DNA from: Desulfurococcaceae archaeon
Lineage (GTDB): Archaea; Thermoproteota; Thermoprotei_A; Sulfolobales; Desulfurococcaceae
NCBI GenBank assembly: GCA_023269825.1
Contig: JAGDWI010000001.1
Location: forward strand, 430,492 to 494,491
Direction: 5' to 3'
DNA length: 64,000 bases
Under the pieces are notes generated by a model that worked only from the letters and a program-made list of their open reading frames with translations, was not told where the DNA came from and searched no databases. The position numbers were made by a program, and so were the translations under genes. Numbering within the stretch: position 1 is the stretch's first letter; every line of letters begins with the position of its first letter. This document shows, in pieces, positions 8,263 through 17,023 of this stretch.

Positions 8263-9252
8263 TTATTCGTGTAATTGAATTACCTCACGTATGTTTTTAA
8301 CTATGTAATCTACATAGCTCCTAGGTAAACTAGTTTTCTCAACTAGTATCGCTACGAGTCCCTTCACCGGCATGTATCTTACCAGTGGTTCAACTAATCT
8401 AGCGCTTGGAATATAGTTTCTCACATTATCCATGAAGCTCTCCCTCAGGGTTCTCGACGAGAACACGCTGCCAACGCCTCCGACGATGAATTCTTCATTG
8501 TTGACACGTAGTTTCTCATAAACAGCTTTCGCCATTAAGGCGAGTTCTCTGCCACCACCTCGAAGTATCTCAGTAGCCAGCTGGTCTCCCTCCTCAGCTG
8601 CTTCATCAACCAGCACAGCTAATTTACCTAGTTCACCTATATCCTCTTTAATCAATGAGTAAACAACGTCAATTAATTGGAGAGGATCTTTTACTTTAAA
8701 GAAATCGAGTATTTTCTGAGCAATCAAGGTATATGGTCCTCTACCATCGAAAAACCTACCAGATGCATCTATGGCTCTCATCGCGATCCATATTGCGCTG
8801 CCCTCATCGTCGCCGAACCACCCCCAGCCACCAGCTCTAGCGTCAACTCTCCTTGAGTTTCTACCATAAGCAATTGAGCCAGTGCCAGCTATTACAGCTA
8901 CACCTGGATCACCCAAAGTAACCGCGTAGTATGCTGTCACGAAGTCAGGTATAATAAGCGGTTCAACTCTGAAAACACCCCACTCCTTAAACCTCCCGGC
9001 GAAGTACATCTTAGCGTTCTCTGTATCCATGTCCGGTAAACCAAGTATAGCAACATCTATGTCACGCGTTGTTAAACCAGCTTTTCTTATAGCGCTCATT
9101 ATTGATGACGATAGATTTGAGAACGCTTTATCGAACCCTACAGTAGTCCAGCCAGATGAGCCCCCAATTGAGTAACCCAGTAGATTACCCTCATCGTCAA
9201 CCAACATGCTGAGAGTCTTTGTTTTACCACCCTCCACGAGTAAGGCTCTCAT
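8263..9252 (-). CDS. BadF/BadG-type N-acetylglucosamine (hexosamine) kinase
   Basis: This is a 329-residue member of the ASKHA/BadF family. The phosphate-1 loop is VEGGKTKT (7-14). The second glycine-rich loop is AGTGSIAYG, and GWGWFGDDEGSAIWIAMRA corresponds to the GW(G)...GDEGSAYWI signature of eukaryotic and bacterial GlcNAc kinase. A third glycine motif is GGVGSVF. The predicted reaction is ATP-dependent 6-phosphorylation of GlcNAc, GalNAc or glucosamine in the cytoplasm. A GGGGGAAT site precedes the ATG. It diverges from the ABC ATPase gene, and the importer, NagA and SIS genes nearby make a hexosamine the likely substrate. Confidence 0.8.
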   Translation of the reverse strand: MRALLVEGGKTKTLSMLVDDEGNLLGYSIGGSSGWTTVGFDKAFSNLSSSIMSAIRKAGLTTRDIDVAILGLPDMDTENAKMYFAGRFKEWGVFRVEPLIIPDFVTAYYAVTLGDPGVAVIAGTGSIAYGRNSRRVDARAGGWGWFGDDEGSAIWIAMRAIDASGRFFDGRGPYTLIAQKILDFFKVKDPLQLIDVVYSLIKEDIGELGKLAVLVDEAAEEGDQLATEILRGGGRELALMAKAVYEKLRVNNEEFIVGGVGSVFSSRTLRESFMDNVRNYIPSARLVEPLVRYMPVKGLVAILVEKTSLPRSYVDYIVKNIREVIQLHE

Positions 9253-9338
9253 TAAATTCCCCCAATTAATTATCTCCCAATGGTTTCGTATTTAAAAGTT
9301 TTAAAGTAACGCGTGAAGAATATACATGGGGGATTTCA

Positions 9339-10445
9339 ATGGTTAAAGTCCTCGTGGAAAACGTTTCGAAGAAGTACGGTGACACCTATGCACTTAGAGA
9401 AGTAAATATGGTTGCAGAAGACGGGGCCCTAGTATGTATCCTAGGTCCCAGTGGCTCAGGGAAGTCTACTCTTCTGAGAATAATAGCTGGGCTTCTACCA
9501 CCAGACCAGGGAAGAGTGTACTTTGATGACGTCGATGTAACGGATCTCCCGGCCTGGAGGAGAAATGTTGGAATGGTTTTCCAGAGCATATCACTGTTCC
9601 CGCATCTCTCTGTGTACGATAACATAGCGTTCGGGGCGAAACTGAGGAAAATGCCTAAAGACGAAATCGATAGAAAAGTCAAAGATCTCCTTAGATTAGT
9701 GAGACTAGATGGCTATGAGAAGAGGAAACCACGAGAGTTAAGCGGTGGAGAAGCACAACGAGTAGCCATAGCTAGAGCGCTGATCATCGATCCCTCCGTC
9801 TTATTATTTGATGAACCACTAGGACACTTAGATGCTAAGCTCAGGGAATCACTTAAGTTCGAGATAAGACGAATTGTTAAGGAAACGGGAAAAACCGCTC
9901 TATATGTCACTCATGATCAAAGCGAGGCCTTCGCGATAGCTGACTACATATATGTCATAAATAAAGGCGTCATAGAACAAGGAGGAACACCAGTTGAGCT
10001 CTACGAGAACCCCAAGTCGCCTTTTATCGCTGAGTTCGTTGGAAACACTAATTTCCTGAAGGGGAAAGTAATTGAGATAAATAGAGATGAACACGTTGCC
10101 AAAGTACTCGCTGGCGATGTAGAATTATTTGTTCCCATGAGAGGAGACATAAATATCGGAGACAATGTATTCATTGGAATAAAACCCGAAGACATTAAGG
10201 TTAGTAAACAAGTAGATGAAAACATTGTTAAAAAAGAGAACCGCTATGTAAACGTTCTCGAGGGAAAACTACTAAAGAAGATCTTCATAGGACCATATCT
10301 CAGGCTTGAAATAGTTATTGATAACTTAGAAGAACCAGTGAAAGCAGATGTTTACGGAGAAGATAGATATAAATACTTGAGCATGAATGAAGGCGATAAA
10401 GTCTACGTGTTGATCCATAAATCAGTGGCCTTTAAGCACTCATGA
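9339..10445 (+). CDS. ABC transporter ATP-binding protein (MalK/PotA/FbpC type)
   Basis: All nucleotide-binding motifs are present in order: Walker A GPSGSGKST (36-44), signature LSGGEAQRVAIARAL, Walker B VLLFDEPLGHLDAK and H-loop YVTHDQSEA. A TOBE-type C-terminal domain extends the protein to 368 residues, typical of importers of sugars, polyamines or iron. A GGGGGA site precedes ATG 9339. The gene converges on the two permeases and ends 6 bp inside the accessory gene at 10440. It is the only ATPase beside these permeases and should energise that importer, but it is transcribed separately. Confidence 0.92.
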   Translation: MVKVLVENVSKKYGDTYALREVNMVAEDGALVCILGPSGSGKSTLLRIIAGLLPPDQGRVYFDDVDVTDLPAWRRNVGMVFQSISLFPHLSVYDNIAFGAKLRKMPKDEIDRKVKDLLRLVRLDGYEKRKPRELSGGEAQRVAIARALIIDPSVLLFDEPLGHLDAKLRESLKFEIRRIVKETGKTALYVTHDQSEAFAIADYIYVINKGVIEQGGTPVELYENPKSPFIAEFVGNTNFLKGKVIEINRDEHVAKVLAGDVELFVPMRGDINIGDNVFIGIKPEDIKVSKQVDENIVKKENRYVNVLEGKLLKKIFIGPYLRLEIVIDNLEEPVKADVYGEDRYKYLSMNEGDKVYVLIHKSVAFKHS

Positions 10446-11435
10446 CCTCACTGCTCCTTTAAACTCTAATTGCAGCTCATAAGAGCTTAAAACAGCTTCC
10501 TCGCTTCTTGCAACGTAGCACTTGAATCCCCGAGGAGCGTATATGCAGTTAGATAAATTCAACTCCTCCCCGTGGACCTTTAACGATGTTAGATCATACT
10601 TATCGGGTATGATTATATAGAAGTACGGCTTATTGTTGAAACCCATGTATAGCTTAATGATGCAGGAACTCTGAATGCATTGTGTAGATTTAACGCCACC
10701 ATTATATGCTATTGTAACACCATTTGCTTCATCTGGAATAGTGGTCACATTCACTAAAACAACATCGTTCTCTGCTCTAATATTAATGATGTCGCTTAAA
10801 GTCCTATTGATTACCCAGGCTCCAAACCCTCTGAGAGGCCACCATGCACCATCACGATACATCACTTTACCAACGTAGACTTCGTACTCCAAATAACTGC
10901 TAAGTAACGTGAAGTTAGTTAATGCCGGTGCAATGAACAATTTACTATTAGTTTTATACGGTATACCAATCTCCCAGTGCCATACAAGCACAGTATCGTT
11001 CTCGTAGACCCTGATGATCATTCCCTCCGTCTCTATTACTGGTTCATCCCTGGTTAAAATAAAGTAGAAAGGCTTCGAGTATATTGTGGAGCCTCTACGA
11101 GTTAATGCTACTTTCCCTTCAAAAAACCCACTCAGGTTCCCGGAGTTCTCTACAAGTGCTTTTACTTCGACATTGTTGTTAAAGGATATCACATCCACTA
11201 CCTTGAAGATCTCTAATGGCTCAATAACAATGTTTAGATCACTTAGTTCCTCTACGTTAATTACTCTTATGGTAACGTAGTCTCCGTTCTTGAGGCAAGT
11301 AGAGTTAGATAATACTAAAACCTCGAGAGCGCCTTTACCAATGGAGTTGTTGAACAGTACGTAAATAAATAATAAAATCAACGTAAGCACTGTTACAATA
11401 GCTAGTGCTCTCCCCCCTGTTAAACCATTGCTCAT
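10440..11435 (-). CDS. Membrane-anchored extracytoplasmic protein linked to the ABC importer
   Basis: The protein (331 aa) has one N-terminal membrane helix (ALAIVTVLTLILLFIYVLF) and then a long extracytoplasmic part rich in beta strands, Asn and aromatic residues, with four cysteines in the last third. The repeated strand pattern suggests Ig-like or beta-sandwich domains. I recognise no family. Its start overlaps the end of the upstream permease gene by 4 bp (ATGA type), so it is translationally coupled to the importer. An accessory role such as substrate capture or complex stabilisation outside the cell is inferred only from that coupling. Confidence 0.6.
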   Translation of the reverse strand: MSNGLTGGRALAIVTVLTLILLFIYVLFNNSIGKGALEVLVLSNSTCLKNGDYVTIRVINVEELSDLNIVIEPLEIFKVVDVISFNNNVEVKALVENSGNLSGFFEGKVALTRRGSTIYSKPFYFILTRDEPVIETEGMIIRVYENDTVLVWHWEIGIPYKTNSKLFIAPALTNFTLLSSYLEYEVYVGKVMYRDGAWWPLRGFGAWVINRTLSDIINIRAENDVVLVNVTTIPDEANGVTIAYNGGVKSTQCIQSSCIIKLYMGFNNKPYFYIIIPDKYDLTSLKVHGEELNLSNCIYAPRGFKCYVARSEEAVLSSYELQLEFKGAVRS

Positions 11436-12229
11436 AGAGCGAAACCGCCTTTGTACCTTTCACCAATGCTCTTCAAGTATAGTAAGACCACTATGAACGT
11501 AAATATTTGAAGTATGCTTGCCTCCGCAGCCACTCTTCCAAGTAATCCCCACCAGCGAATATCCGAGTACAATTTAACTGCGAGGAGATCTATGGCGCCA
11601 CCCGTTATGAACAGTGGTAGTAGGTAATTGTTTAGACACCATACAAAAGTCAATACAAAACCACTGAAAATACCGGGACCGATGAGGGGGAGAACAACTC
11701 TTGTTACAACCTGGTAGGGTTTAGCTCCAAGCGTTCTCGCGACATCCTCGTATATTGGGTCAAGTGTTCTGAGAGAAGCGAATAAGGGAAGTAGCATCAT
11801 TGGGTAACTTGTTGAAGCTAATCCAAGCAATGTCCCTACGAATGAACCATATAGCTTATAGTACCTGATGTATATAGTAGCTAATCCCACTCCAGCTACC
11901 ACGTCGGGCGTAAACATTGGTGCAACTAAGAGTGCTGTAAGTATCCTCTTATACTTGAATTCATACCTCGCAAGTATGAACGCCGCTGGGAACGCAATGG
12001 TGAAATCTATTAGTGAAACCAGTAGGCCCACTATGAGGCTGTTAACGAGCGCTCTCCAGTAAGCTGACGGGATCTCGCTGTAGAACTTTAACCCCACGAA
12101 CTCTATGCCCCAGTATGTTCTATAAGTGAACGACCTATAGAGTATGAATATGAATGGAGATAGAATAAAGAATACTACTAGAACAATGTAAAGGTACTTT
12201 ATCAGCATCTGAACATAGTTACGATGCAC
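11432..12229 (-). CDS. ABC transporter permease (second subunit, PotC/ThuG-like)
   Basis: This inner-membrane permease has about six helices. The cytoplasmic EAA loop YEDVARTLGAKPYQVVTRV...LIGPG couples it to the ATPase. The length of about 265 residues is normal for the PotC/MalG-like family. The GTG at 12229 is favoured because GGGGTGAT, which contains the stop codon of the preceding permease gene, lies 4-5 nt upstream; a TTG at 12244 is the longer alternative. It overlaps or abuts both neighbours, so the two permeases and the accessory gene are one translationally coupled unit. The substrate is inferred from context to be an amino sugar or oligosaccharide. Confidence 0.88.
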   Translation of the reverse strand: MHRNYVQMLIKYLYIVLVVFFILSPFIFILYRSFTYRTYWGIEFVGLKFYSEIPSAYWRALVNSLIVGLLVSLIDFTIAFPAAFILARYEFKYKRILTALLVAPMFTPDVVAGVGLATIYIRYYKLYGSFVGTLLGLASTSYPMMLLPLFASLRTLDPIYEDVARTLGAKPYQVVTRVVLPLIGPGIFSGFVLTFVWCLNNYLLPLFITGGAIDLLAVKLYSDIRWWGLLGRVAAEASILQIFTFIVVLLYLKSIGERYKGGFAL

Positions 12230-12233
12230 ACTA

Positions 12234-13070
12234 TCACCCCGCAACTCTAGTAATCTTAAACGTGAGGTAGGTTGAAACTATGGTCATCAACATCAACACT
12301 GTAGCTAGAGTTGCCGCTAACCCATAATTGTGAAGCTGCAGAGTTAAGTAAACTATTTTCACAGTCATAACATCACTTGCTTCCACGCCTCCTAGAAGGA
12401 GGGGTATTAGGAAACCCCCGAGATTCCATCCAAAGCACGCGATGAACCCTGCTACAGCGCCGGGAGCTGAAAGTGGTAATATGACTTGGTAGAAAGCTCT
12501 AAGCGGACTAGCCCCAAGAGTGTATGCTGCTTCCTCCATCGCGGGGTCTATCTCGCTCAGAGATGAAGCTGTATAGAGAACCATGAATGGGAGCGTGAAT
12601 ATGGAGAAACCAAGTATAACCGCGTAAGGCGTGTACAATACTTGCCTATATGATAAACCAGTAATGTTGAAGAATAAATCAAATGGGCCTCCAGGTAGAA
12701 ACATGTTCCATAATCCATACGACACGTATATGTCACCGAAATATGGGAATATCAATGAAGCTCTCAGAATATTTCGGAACAGTACTTTTCTTCGAACCAG
12801 CAGGTAAGCTAAAGGATAACCCAAGATGAAATCCAAGACTGCTGCTGATAGTGGAAATATAATGGTGTTCCTAATAGTTGACGCATAGTCCCTTACAACA
12901 ACAATGTAGTTTTGAGGACCCACGTATTCTGGTTGCCCAAGTATGAATGATTCTCCACGAGTAAAACTCATCAATATAATGTTTACTAAGGGTATAAGCC
13001 AGAAAAGTACTAGGTAAACAATAGTTGGTATTATCAGCAGTATATATGAAGTCTTCAAAAGTTTCTCCAA
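12234..13070 (-). CDS. ABC transporter permease (first subunit, PotB/UgpA-like)
   Basis: A 278-residue permease with six predicted membrane helices and an EAA loop (MEEAAYTLGASPLRAFYQVILPLSAPG) near residue 185. The TTG start follows GGTGGTTTTGT. It pairs with the second permease to form the heterodimeric channel of the importer. It lies 68 bp downstream of the solute-binding protein gene, separated by an oligo-T transcription stop signal, so it may be expressed below the binding protein. Confidence 0.88.
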   Translation of the reverse strand: MEKLLKTSYILLIIPTIVYLVLFWLIPLVNIILMSFTRGESFILGQPEYVGPQNYIVVVRDYASTIRNTIIFPLSAAVLDFILGYPLAYLLVRRKVLFRNILRASLIFPYFGDIYVSYGLWNMFLPGGPFDLFFNITGLSYRQVLYTPYAVILGFSIFTLPFMVLYTASSLSEIDPAMEEAAYTLGASPLRAFYQVILPLSAPGAVAGFIACFGWNLGGFLIPLLLGGVEASDVMTVKIVYLTLQLHNYGLAATLATVLMLMTIVSTYLTFKITRVAG

Positions 13071-13109
13071 AACAAAACCACCACTCCCTAGGGCGTTAAT
13101 TTATTCTAG

Positions 13110-13127
13110 AAAAAAAATGTAAAAAAT
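13110..13127 (-). terminator. Oligo-T terminator between binding protein and permease genes
   Basis: On the minus strand, just after the binding-protein stop codon, there is a T6 run (13126-13121) and then a T8 run (13117-13110). Archaeal RNA polymerase terminates at such tracts without a hairpin. Because the permease genes follow, this probably causes partial termination and leaves more transcript for the binding protein. Confidence 0.5.
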
Positions 13128-13138
13128 AGTTTTCATCA

Positions 13139-14398
13139 CTACCCGATTCCAGCTAGGCGATTATATTCACTAGACCACTCCTCTGTGTGGGCCTCAATGT
13201 AGCTGTAGTCAGGTATAATGTACCATTCCTTCATTTTGTCTAGTGGGTACGGGTATATGCTCGCATACATTGGTTTTATCCAATCAGGTAGTAGTTCGAA
13301 GTTAGTGTCATTTAACAAGTTCTGGTGCAACATTAAGAAGTCCTCCTTGGACTCTCTATATTGCGGGTAATCTAGAGCAAACCAGAAATCAACGCTCATA
13401 AGGAAATCAATGAATATTTGTGCGAGAACTGGGTGTTGAGCATTCTTAGGTATCCACGCAATCCCAGGCGTGAACACGCTTCCCTGTGGTTGAGCTACTC
13501 TGGAAATCGGGTAGCCTTTAACAGCTTCCACAGGGGCTAAATACCACCACCACGCAACAACCCATGCTTCACCTCTCTCAAGTAGCTCCATGATCTCTGC
13601 TTCAGATACAGTGTATCTCAACGTGTTCTGGTGTATTTTCTCAGCAGCGAACTTTATTACCTCCTCCATATCACTGGGATTCTTATAGTCTTTACCCATT
13701 GCTAGAGCAAGGTTCACTAAGAAGTTCGCGAAGTGAACAGTCCCCGGTGTAGGTAGTAATACATGCCCCTTCAATCTCGGGTCAGCTAGGTCCCTATAAT
13801 CCTTTACCCAGCCTGCTTTCTCAGTATTCACTAATAGGCCCGCGGTATCGATAGCTTGAAATATTACACCGTAGGGTTGATACTGGAGGAAGAATGAGTT
13901 AATGTACTCCAAGTTCCTCATGAGCGGGTTACCTAAATATACGGCTGGCGCAATTGCACCCGCTTTCAACGCCCTAAAGAAATACGGGGCCTCAATAGCT
14001 ACTACATCGTATGGTGATGCTGCCCCAGTTGAAATAGACATTAATACCGTTGAAGCTATTACTTCGGGCTCCTGGGTTCCAACCCATGAAACCTCTATCT
14101 CTACACCATACTTCTTCTTAACGTAGTCCTTAAACGCTGGTACATGATAGGTCTCAACGAGTCCTCCATACGTCCAGTCAGCTATTGTTATTTTTCCTTC
14201 TTTCCTTATCTCATTAACTAGCTCACTATAGGTCATCCACTTATTAAGTATTGGGACATAGTACAATTTTTCTGCTTCAGTAGGTGTAGGAGTAGTCGGC
14301 GCACTCGGAGTAGGCTTTATCCACCCATACACAGCTATAATACTCACAACAACTAATAGTACGATTAGGATAGCTTCTATTCTCGAAAGAGCCTTCAT
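13139..14398 (-). CDS. ABC transporter extracellular solute-binding protein (family 1, PotD/thiamin/Fe type)
   Basis: An N-terminal membrane anchor (ILIVLLVVVSIIAVYGW) is followed by a Pro/Thr linker (PTPSAPTTPTPTEAEK) and a periplasmic-binding-protein fold. Typical segments are ITIADWTYGGLVE, ASPYDVVAIEAP, LLVNTEKAGWVKDY and a C-terminal FIDFLMS. The 419-residue length is normal. In archaea such proteins stay tethered outside the membrane and hand ligand to the permeases. It lies downstream of the SIS/PTS/NagA genes and upstream of the permeases. The family also binds polyamines and iron, so the hexosamine ligand is a context inference. Confidence 0.85.
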   Translation of the reverse strand: MKALSRIEAILIVLLVVVSIIAVYGWIKPTPSAPTTPTPTEAEKLYYVPILNKWMTYSELVNEIRKEGKITIADWTYGGLVETYHVPAFKDYVKKKYGVEIEVSWVGTQEPEVIASTVLMSISTGAASPYDVVAIEAPYFFRALKAGAIAPAVYLGNPLMRNLEYINSFFLQYQPYGVIFQAIDTAGLLVNTEKAGWVKDYRDLADPRLKGHVLLPTPGTVHFANFLVNLALAMGKDYKNPSDMEEVIKFAAEKIHQNTLRYTVSEAEIMELLERGEAWVVAWWWYLAPVEAVKGYPISRVAQPQGSVFTPGIAWIPKNAQHPVLAQIFIDFLMSVDFWFALDYPQYRESKEDFLMLHQNLLNDTNFELLPDWIKPMYASIYPYPLDKMKEWYIIPDYSYIEAHTEEWSSEYNRLAGIG

Positions 14399-14527
14399 AA
14401 TCTCCCCGGTTTTAAATTCTCTGGGATAGCTAAAAAACTTTAGTCGCTGAGTTAATTAGAGATGATATATTACACTTAGAGCTAAGGAAAAAGCTGTTAA
14501 ATATATCATGCTTCGCTTCGTCACAAT

Positions 14528-15619
14528 CTATATGGTCCTTATTACTTTACTTATATGTCTTGGATAATCTGGGTTAAATCCAAGTATTAGCGCTCTATAT
14601 ATTGAGAAATAGTAGAATGGTAGAATGAAAGCTGAGCTTAGTATATGAGTCTTCTTCTTTAAGTCTAACTTGTAATCAGCATTATCAATACTTGAGAAAT
14701 GTAGTACATTGAATCCTTGATCACTTAGTTCGTTGACCAACTTGGTAACATATGGGAATGAAGCGTCATTCGGAGATGAGAGCACTATTACTTGTACTCT
14801 ATCCCTTTTTTCGAGGAGCGCGATGGGGCCATGCCTAAACTCCAGTGCATGCATCGCGTAGGAGTAAGTGTAAGATATCTCTGTGAACTTTAACGCAGCC
14901 TCGAGTGCAATGGGGTATAAATCACGCGGAGCGAGTATAACGAATAGTTCTCTGTTGATCGTTGATTCAGCTAGTGAACGGATTTTATCCTTATTTCTAA
15001 CTACGCTCTCAGTAGCTGCAACTAGTTCCCTCAGCTCCTCTTTAATATTAGTGCCTCTATATACACCGATCCTGTCCAGTATTACCAATGAACTTATGAT
15101 ACCCATTAGAGTTAACGCTATAAAAGACTTAGTCATATAAGTGCTTTTCTCGTAGCAATCCCTAAACACTACTGCGTAATCAACGTTCTTCTCGAGAAAA
15201 CTCCCCTCACTACAAGTAAACCCCATTGTTTTGAGATGCAGTTTCCTAGCTTTTTCAACGATTGACACGATTTCCCCGGTTTCACCAGACCTTGAGAATA
15301 ATACAATTAACCCTTTTCGCCTGGAACTCTGCTTAAATCCCCCATTTTCCATTAAGAACAATGCCTCCGATCCAGGCAAAGCCAATGCTTTAATAGTACT
15401 CAACTCTGTTAGAAACGGGTAAACGCTCTTAAGGGCCGCATAGTAGCTACTCCCACAGCCGACATACAGTATGCTATCAGGCATGTTCTCTGATAACGCG
15501 TTCTCAGCGACTTTCTCGATTTCATCGTATTTGTGAATTAATGATGTAATGATTCTCGGTATTTCTTCGACTTCTCTCATTTGAGTTGAGTTGGAATATT
15601 CAATGATACTGTTATCCAT
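14528..15619 (-). CDS. Double SIS-domain sugar isomerase/deaminase (AgaS/GlmS-isomerase-like)
   Basis: Two SIS domains are visible in 363 residues. The N-terminal one has YVGCGSSYYAA and FSRSGETGEI, which bind the phosphosugar. The C-terminal one has FTEISYTY and HALEFRHGPIALL, the ExxHGP segment typical of GlmS isomerase and AgaS. The QMREVEEIP start also matches that group. No glutaminase domain is present, so it is not a complete GlmS. The predicted role is deamination/isomerisation of GlcN-6-P or GalN-6-P to a ketose-6-phosphate. It lies 19 bp downstream of the EIIA-like gene. Assignment to one aminosugar is not possible here. Confidence 0.82.
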   Translation of the reverse strand: MDNSIIEYSNSTQMREVEEIPRIITSLIHKYDEIEKVAENALSENMPDSILYVGCGSSYYAALKSVYPFLTELSTIKALALPGSEALFLMENGGFKQSSRRKGLIVLFSRSGETGEIVSIVEKARKLHLKTMGFTCSEGSFLEKNVDYAVVFRDCYEKSTYMTKSFIALTLMGIISSLVILDRIGVYRGTNIKEELRELVAATESVVRNKDKIRSLAESTINRELFVILAPRDLYPIALEAALKFTEISYTYSYAMHALEFRHGPIALLEKRDRVQVIVLSSPNDASFPYVTKLVNELSDQGFNVLHFSSIDNADYKLDLKKKTHILSSAFILPFYYFSIYRALILGFNPDYPRHISKVIRTI

Positions 15620-15638
15620 TATATCACGCTCTTAACCC

Positions 15639-16124
15639 TTACTCTGTAATGTTTCTTTTTACTCCATTAAAGTATTTTCTTATGATCTCTTTTATTTCAA
15701 ACGAGTACCTAACACTTGTTAATTCTTCTATGAAGCTCGGTATACTTAGTAAGCTTGCTAATTCTTTTAACATCTTTAAATGACTTGGTTTATCTACAGC
15801 TGCAAACCCTATTACAACGTTAACCAGGTCATTCGGTGAACCAAAATTCACTTCTTTCTTTATTACTAGAGTACTGAGACCTACACTGTGTGCACTATCC
15901 TCAGGTCTAGCATGGGGCATTGCAATTCTAGGAGCTATTACGGCGTAAGGATCCAATTCACGTGTCACGTTAACCATGGCTTCGATATATTTATCTTCAA
16001 CTACACGATCTATCGCAAGTAAACCACCAGCTAATCTAATGGCTTCAATCCAATCCTTCACAGACCCTGTCACGAGAGTCCTATTGTCCAGTGCTTCGAG
16101 TAAATTCAGTTCCTCGTTTTCCAT
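15639..16124 (-). CDS. PTS EIIA-like protein (fructose/mannitol/ascorbate type 2 fold)
   Basis: This 161-residue protein matches the PTS EIIA type-2 domain (FruA/UlaC-like). The phospho-acceptor histidine motif is APRIAMPHAR, with H71. The following segments ending LGLSTL-type and VVIGFAAVDKPSHLKML...LASLL are canonical. EIIA normally receives phosphate from HPr and passes it to EIIB. No EI, HPr, EIIB or EIIC gene appears in the window, and the neighbouring importer is an ABC type. It sits inside an operon of two SIS proteins and NagA. It may be a regulator, or a phosphoryl carrier whose partners lie elsewhere. Confidence 0.82.
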   Translation of the reverse strand: MENEELNLLEALDNRTLVTGSVKDWIEAIRLAGGLLAIDRVVEDKYIEAMVNVTRELDPYAVIAPRIAMPHARPEDSAHSVGLSTLVIKKEVNFGSPNDLVNVVIGFAAVDKPSHLKMLKELASLLSIPSFIEELTSVRYSFEIKEIIRKYFNGVKRNITE

Positions 16125-16156
16125 GTACTTTACCTTTTCTTTATTTTAACTGTACA

Positions 16157-16900
16157 TTATAGAGGCTTAATTATATCAATGTATTTCCTAACGTATTCTT
16201 GGTTTTTCTCTATCCCGCCGGGGATGTTAGCGCTGATCCATATTTCGGGTTTTAATCCTTTCTCAAGTAATTTCTCAACTGTTCTAATATTGAGAAGCTG
16301 CAGTATAAAGGAATTAATGATCGTTGATACTGGAGCTATCTTTATTCCAAGGGATCTCAACTCGTATATGGCATCTCCTTCCGGAACCTTGTTATCGATC
16401 AATACATCAACGACCTCGTAGAGTTTTTTACCCATAGGATTCTCTGGTGGCACTTTTTTCGAGAACTCGAGTGATGTTAACCCTATAACGCTTAATCCAA
16501 TTTTTCTCGCAGTTATAGCCATCTCCACAGGAACAGCGTTCTTTCCCGAATTAGATACTATTATTATGGTGGAACCTTGTTTAGGTTGCAGAGACTTAAG
16601 CAAGGCGTCAGCATAACCAGACACGCGTTCAAGCATTGTACTTTTCAGAGCCCCGTTAAAACCTGAAATAGACAAGTCTAATATAGGGTAGACGCGGACA
16701 AGTCCTCCTGCTCTATAAAACATTTCAAGAGCCATCATCATCGAATGCCCTGTTCCGAAAACATATATGAAGCAATCATTTTCAATTGTTTTAGCCATGA
16801 GATCGGATGCTTTCTCAATATTATCGCGTTCTTCATTAACCACTCTATTTAATATATTTAGAACGTTGCTAGTGAAGTATTCATATGCTTTTGAATTCAT
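16157..16900 (-). CDS. Single SIS-domain protein (UPF0309-like phosphosugar binding)
   Basis: A 247-residue protein with one SIS domain flanked by helices: [22 protein letters not shown] (about 40-60) and [17 protein letters not shown] (about 118-133). This pattern fits the UPF0309/MurQ-related SIS family, whose members bind or isomerise sugar phosphates. The catalytic role is not established. It is 32 bp upstream of the EIIA-like gene and 123 bp downstream of nagA, so it belongs to the same hexosamine unit. It could be an epimerase, a lyase or an allosteric sensor. Confidence 0.75.
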   Translation of the reverse strand: MNSKAYEYFTSNVLNILNRVVNEERDNIEKASDLMAKTIENDCFIYVFGTGHSMMMALEMFYRAGGLVRVYPILDLSISGFNGALKSTMLERVSGYADALLKSLQPKQGSTIIIVSNSGKNAVPVEMAITARKIGLSVIGLTSLEFSKKVPPENPMGKKLYEVVDVLIDNKVPEGDAIYELRSLGIKIAPVSTIINSFILQLLNIRTVEKLLEKGLKPEIWISANIPGGIEKNQEYVRKYIDIIKPL

Positions 16901-17023
16901 GAACCCACCAATTTAACAGTTATGAACCGAAAAAATTAAAAACTTTGCAGATCAATCATTCTTACTCAGTAGCATATAAATCCTTCAAGAACCATGCAGA
17001 AGAAATGTTCTCTATATGGCATC

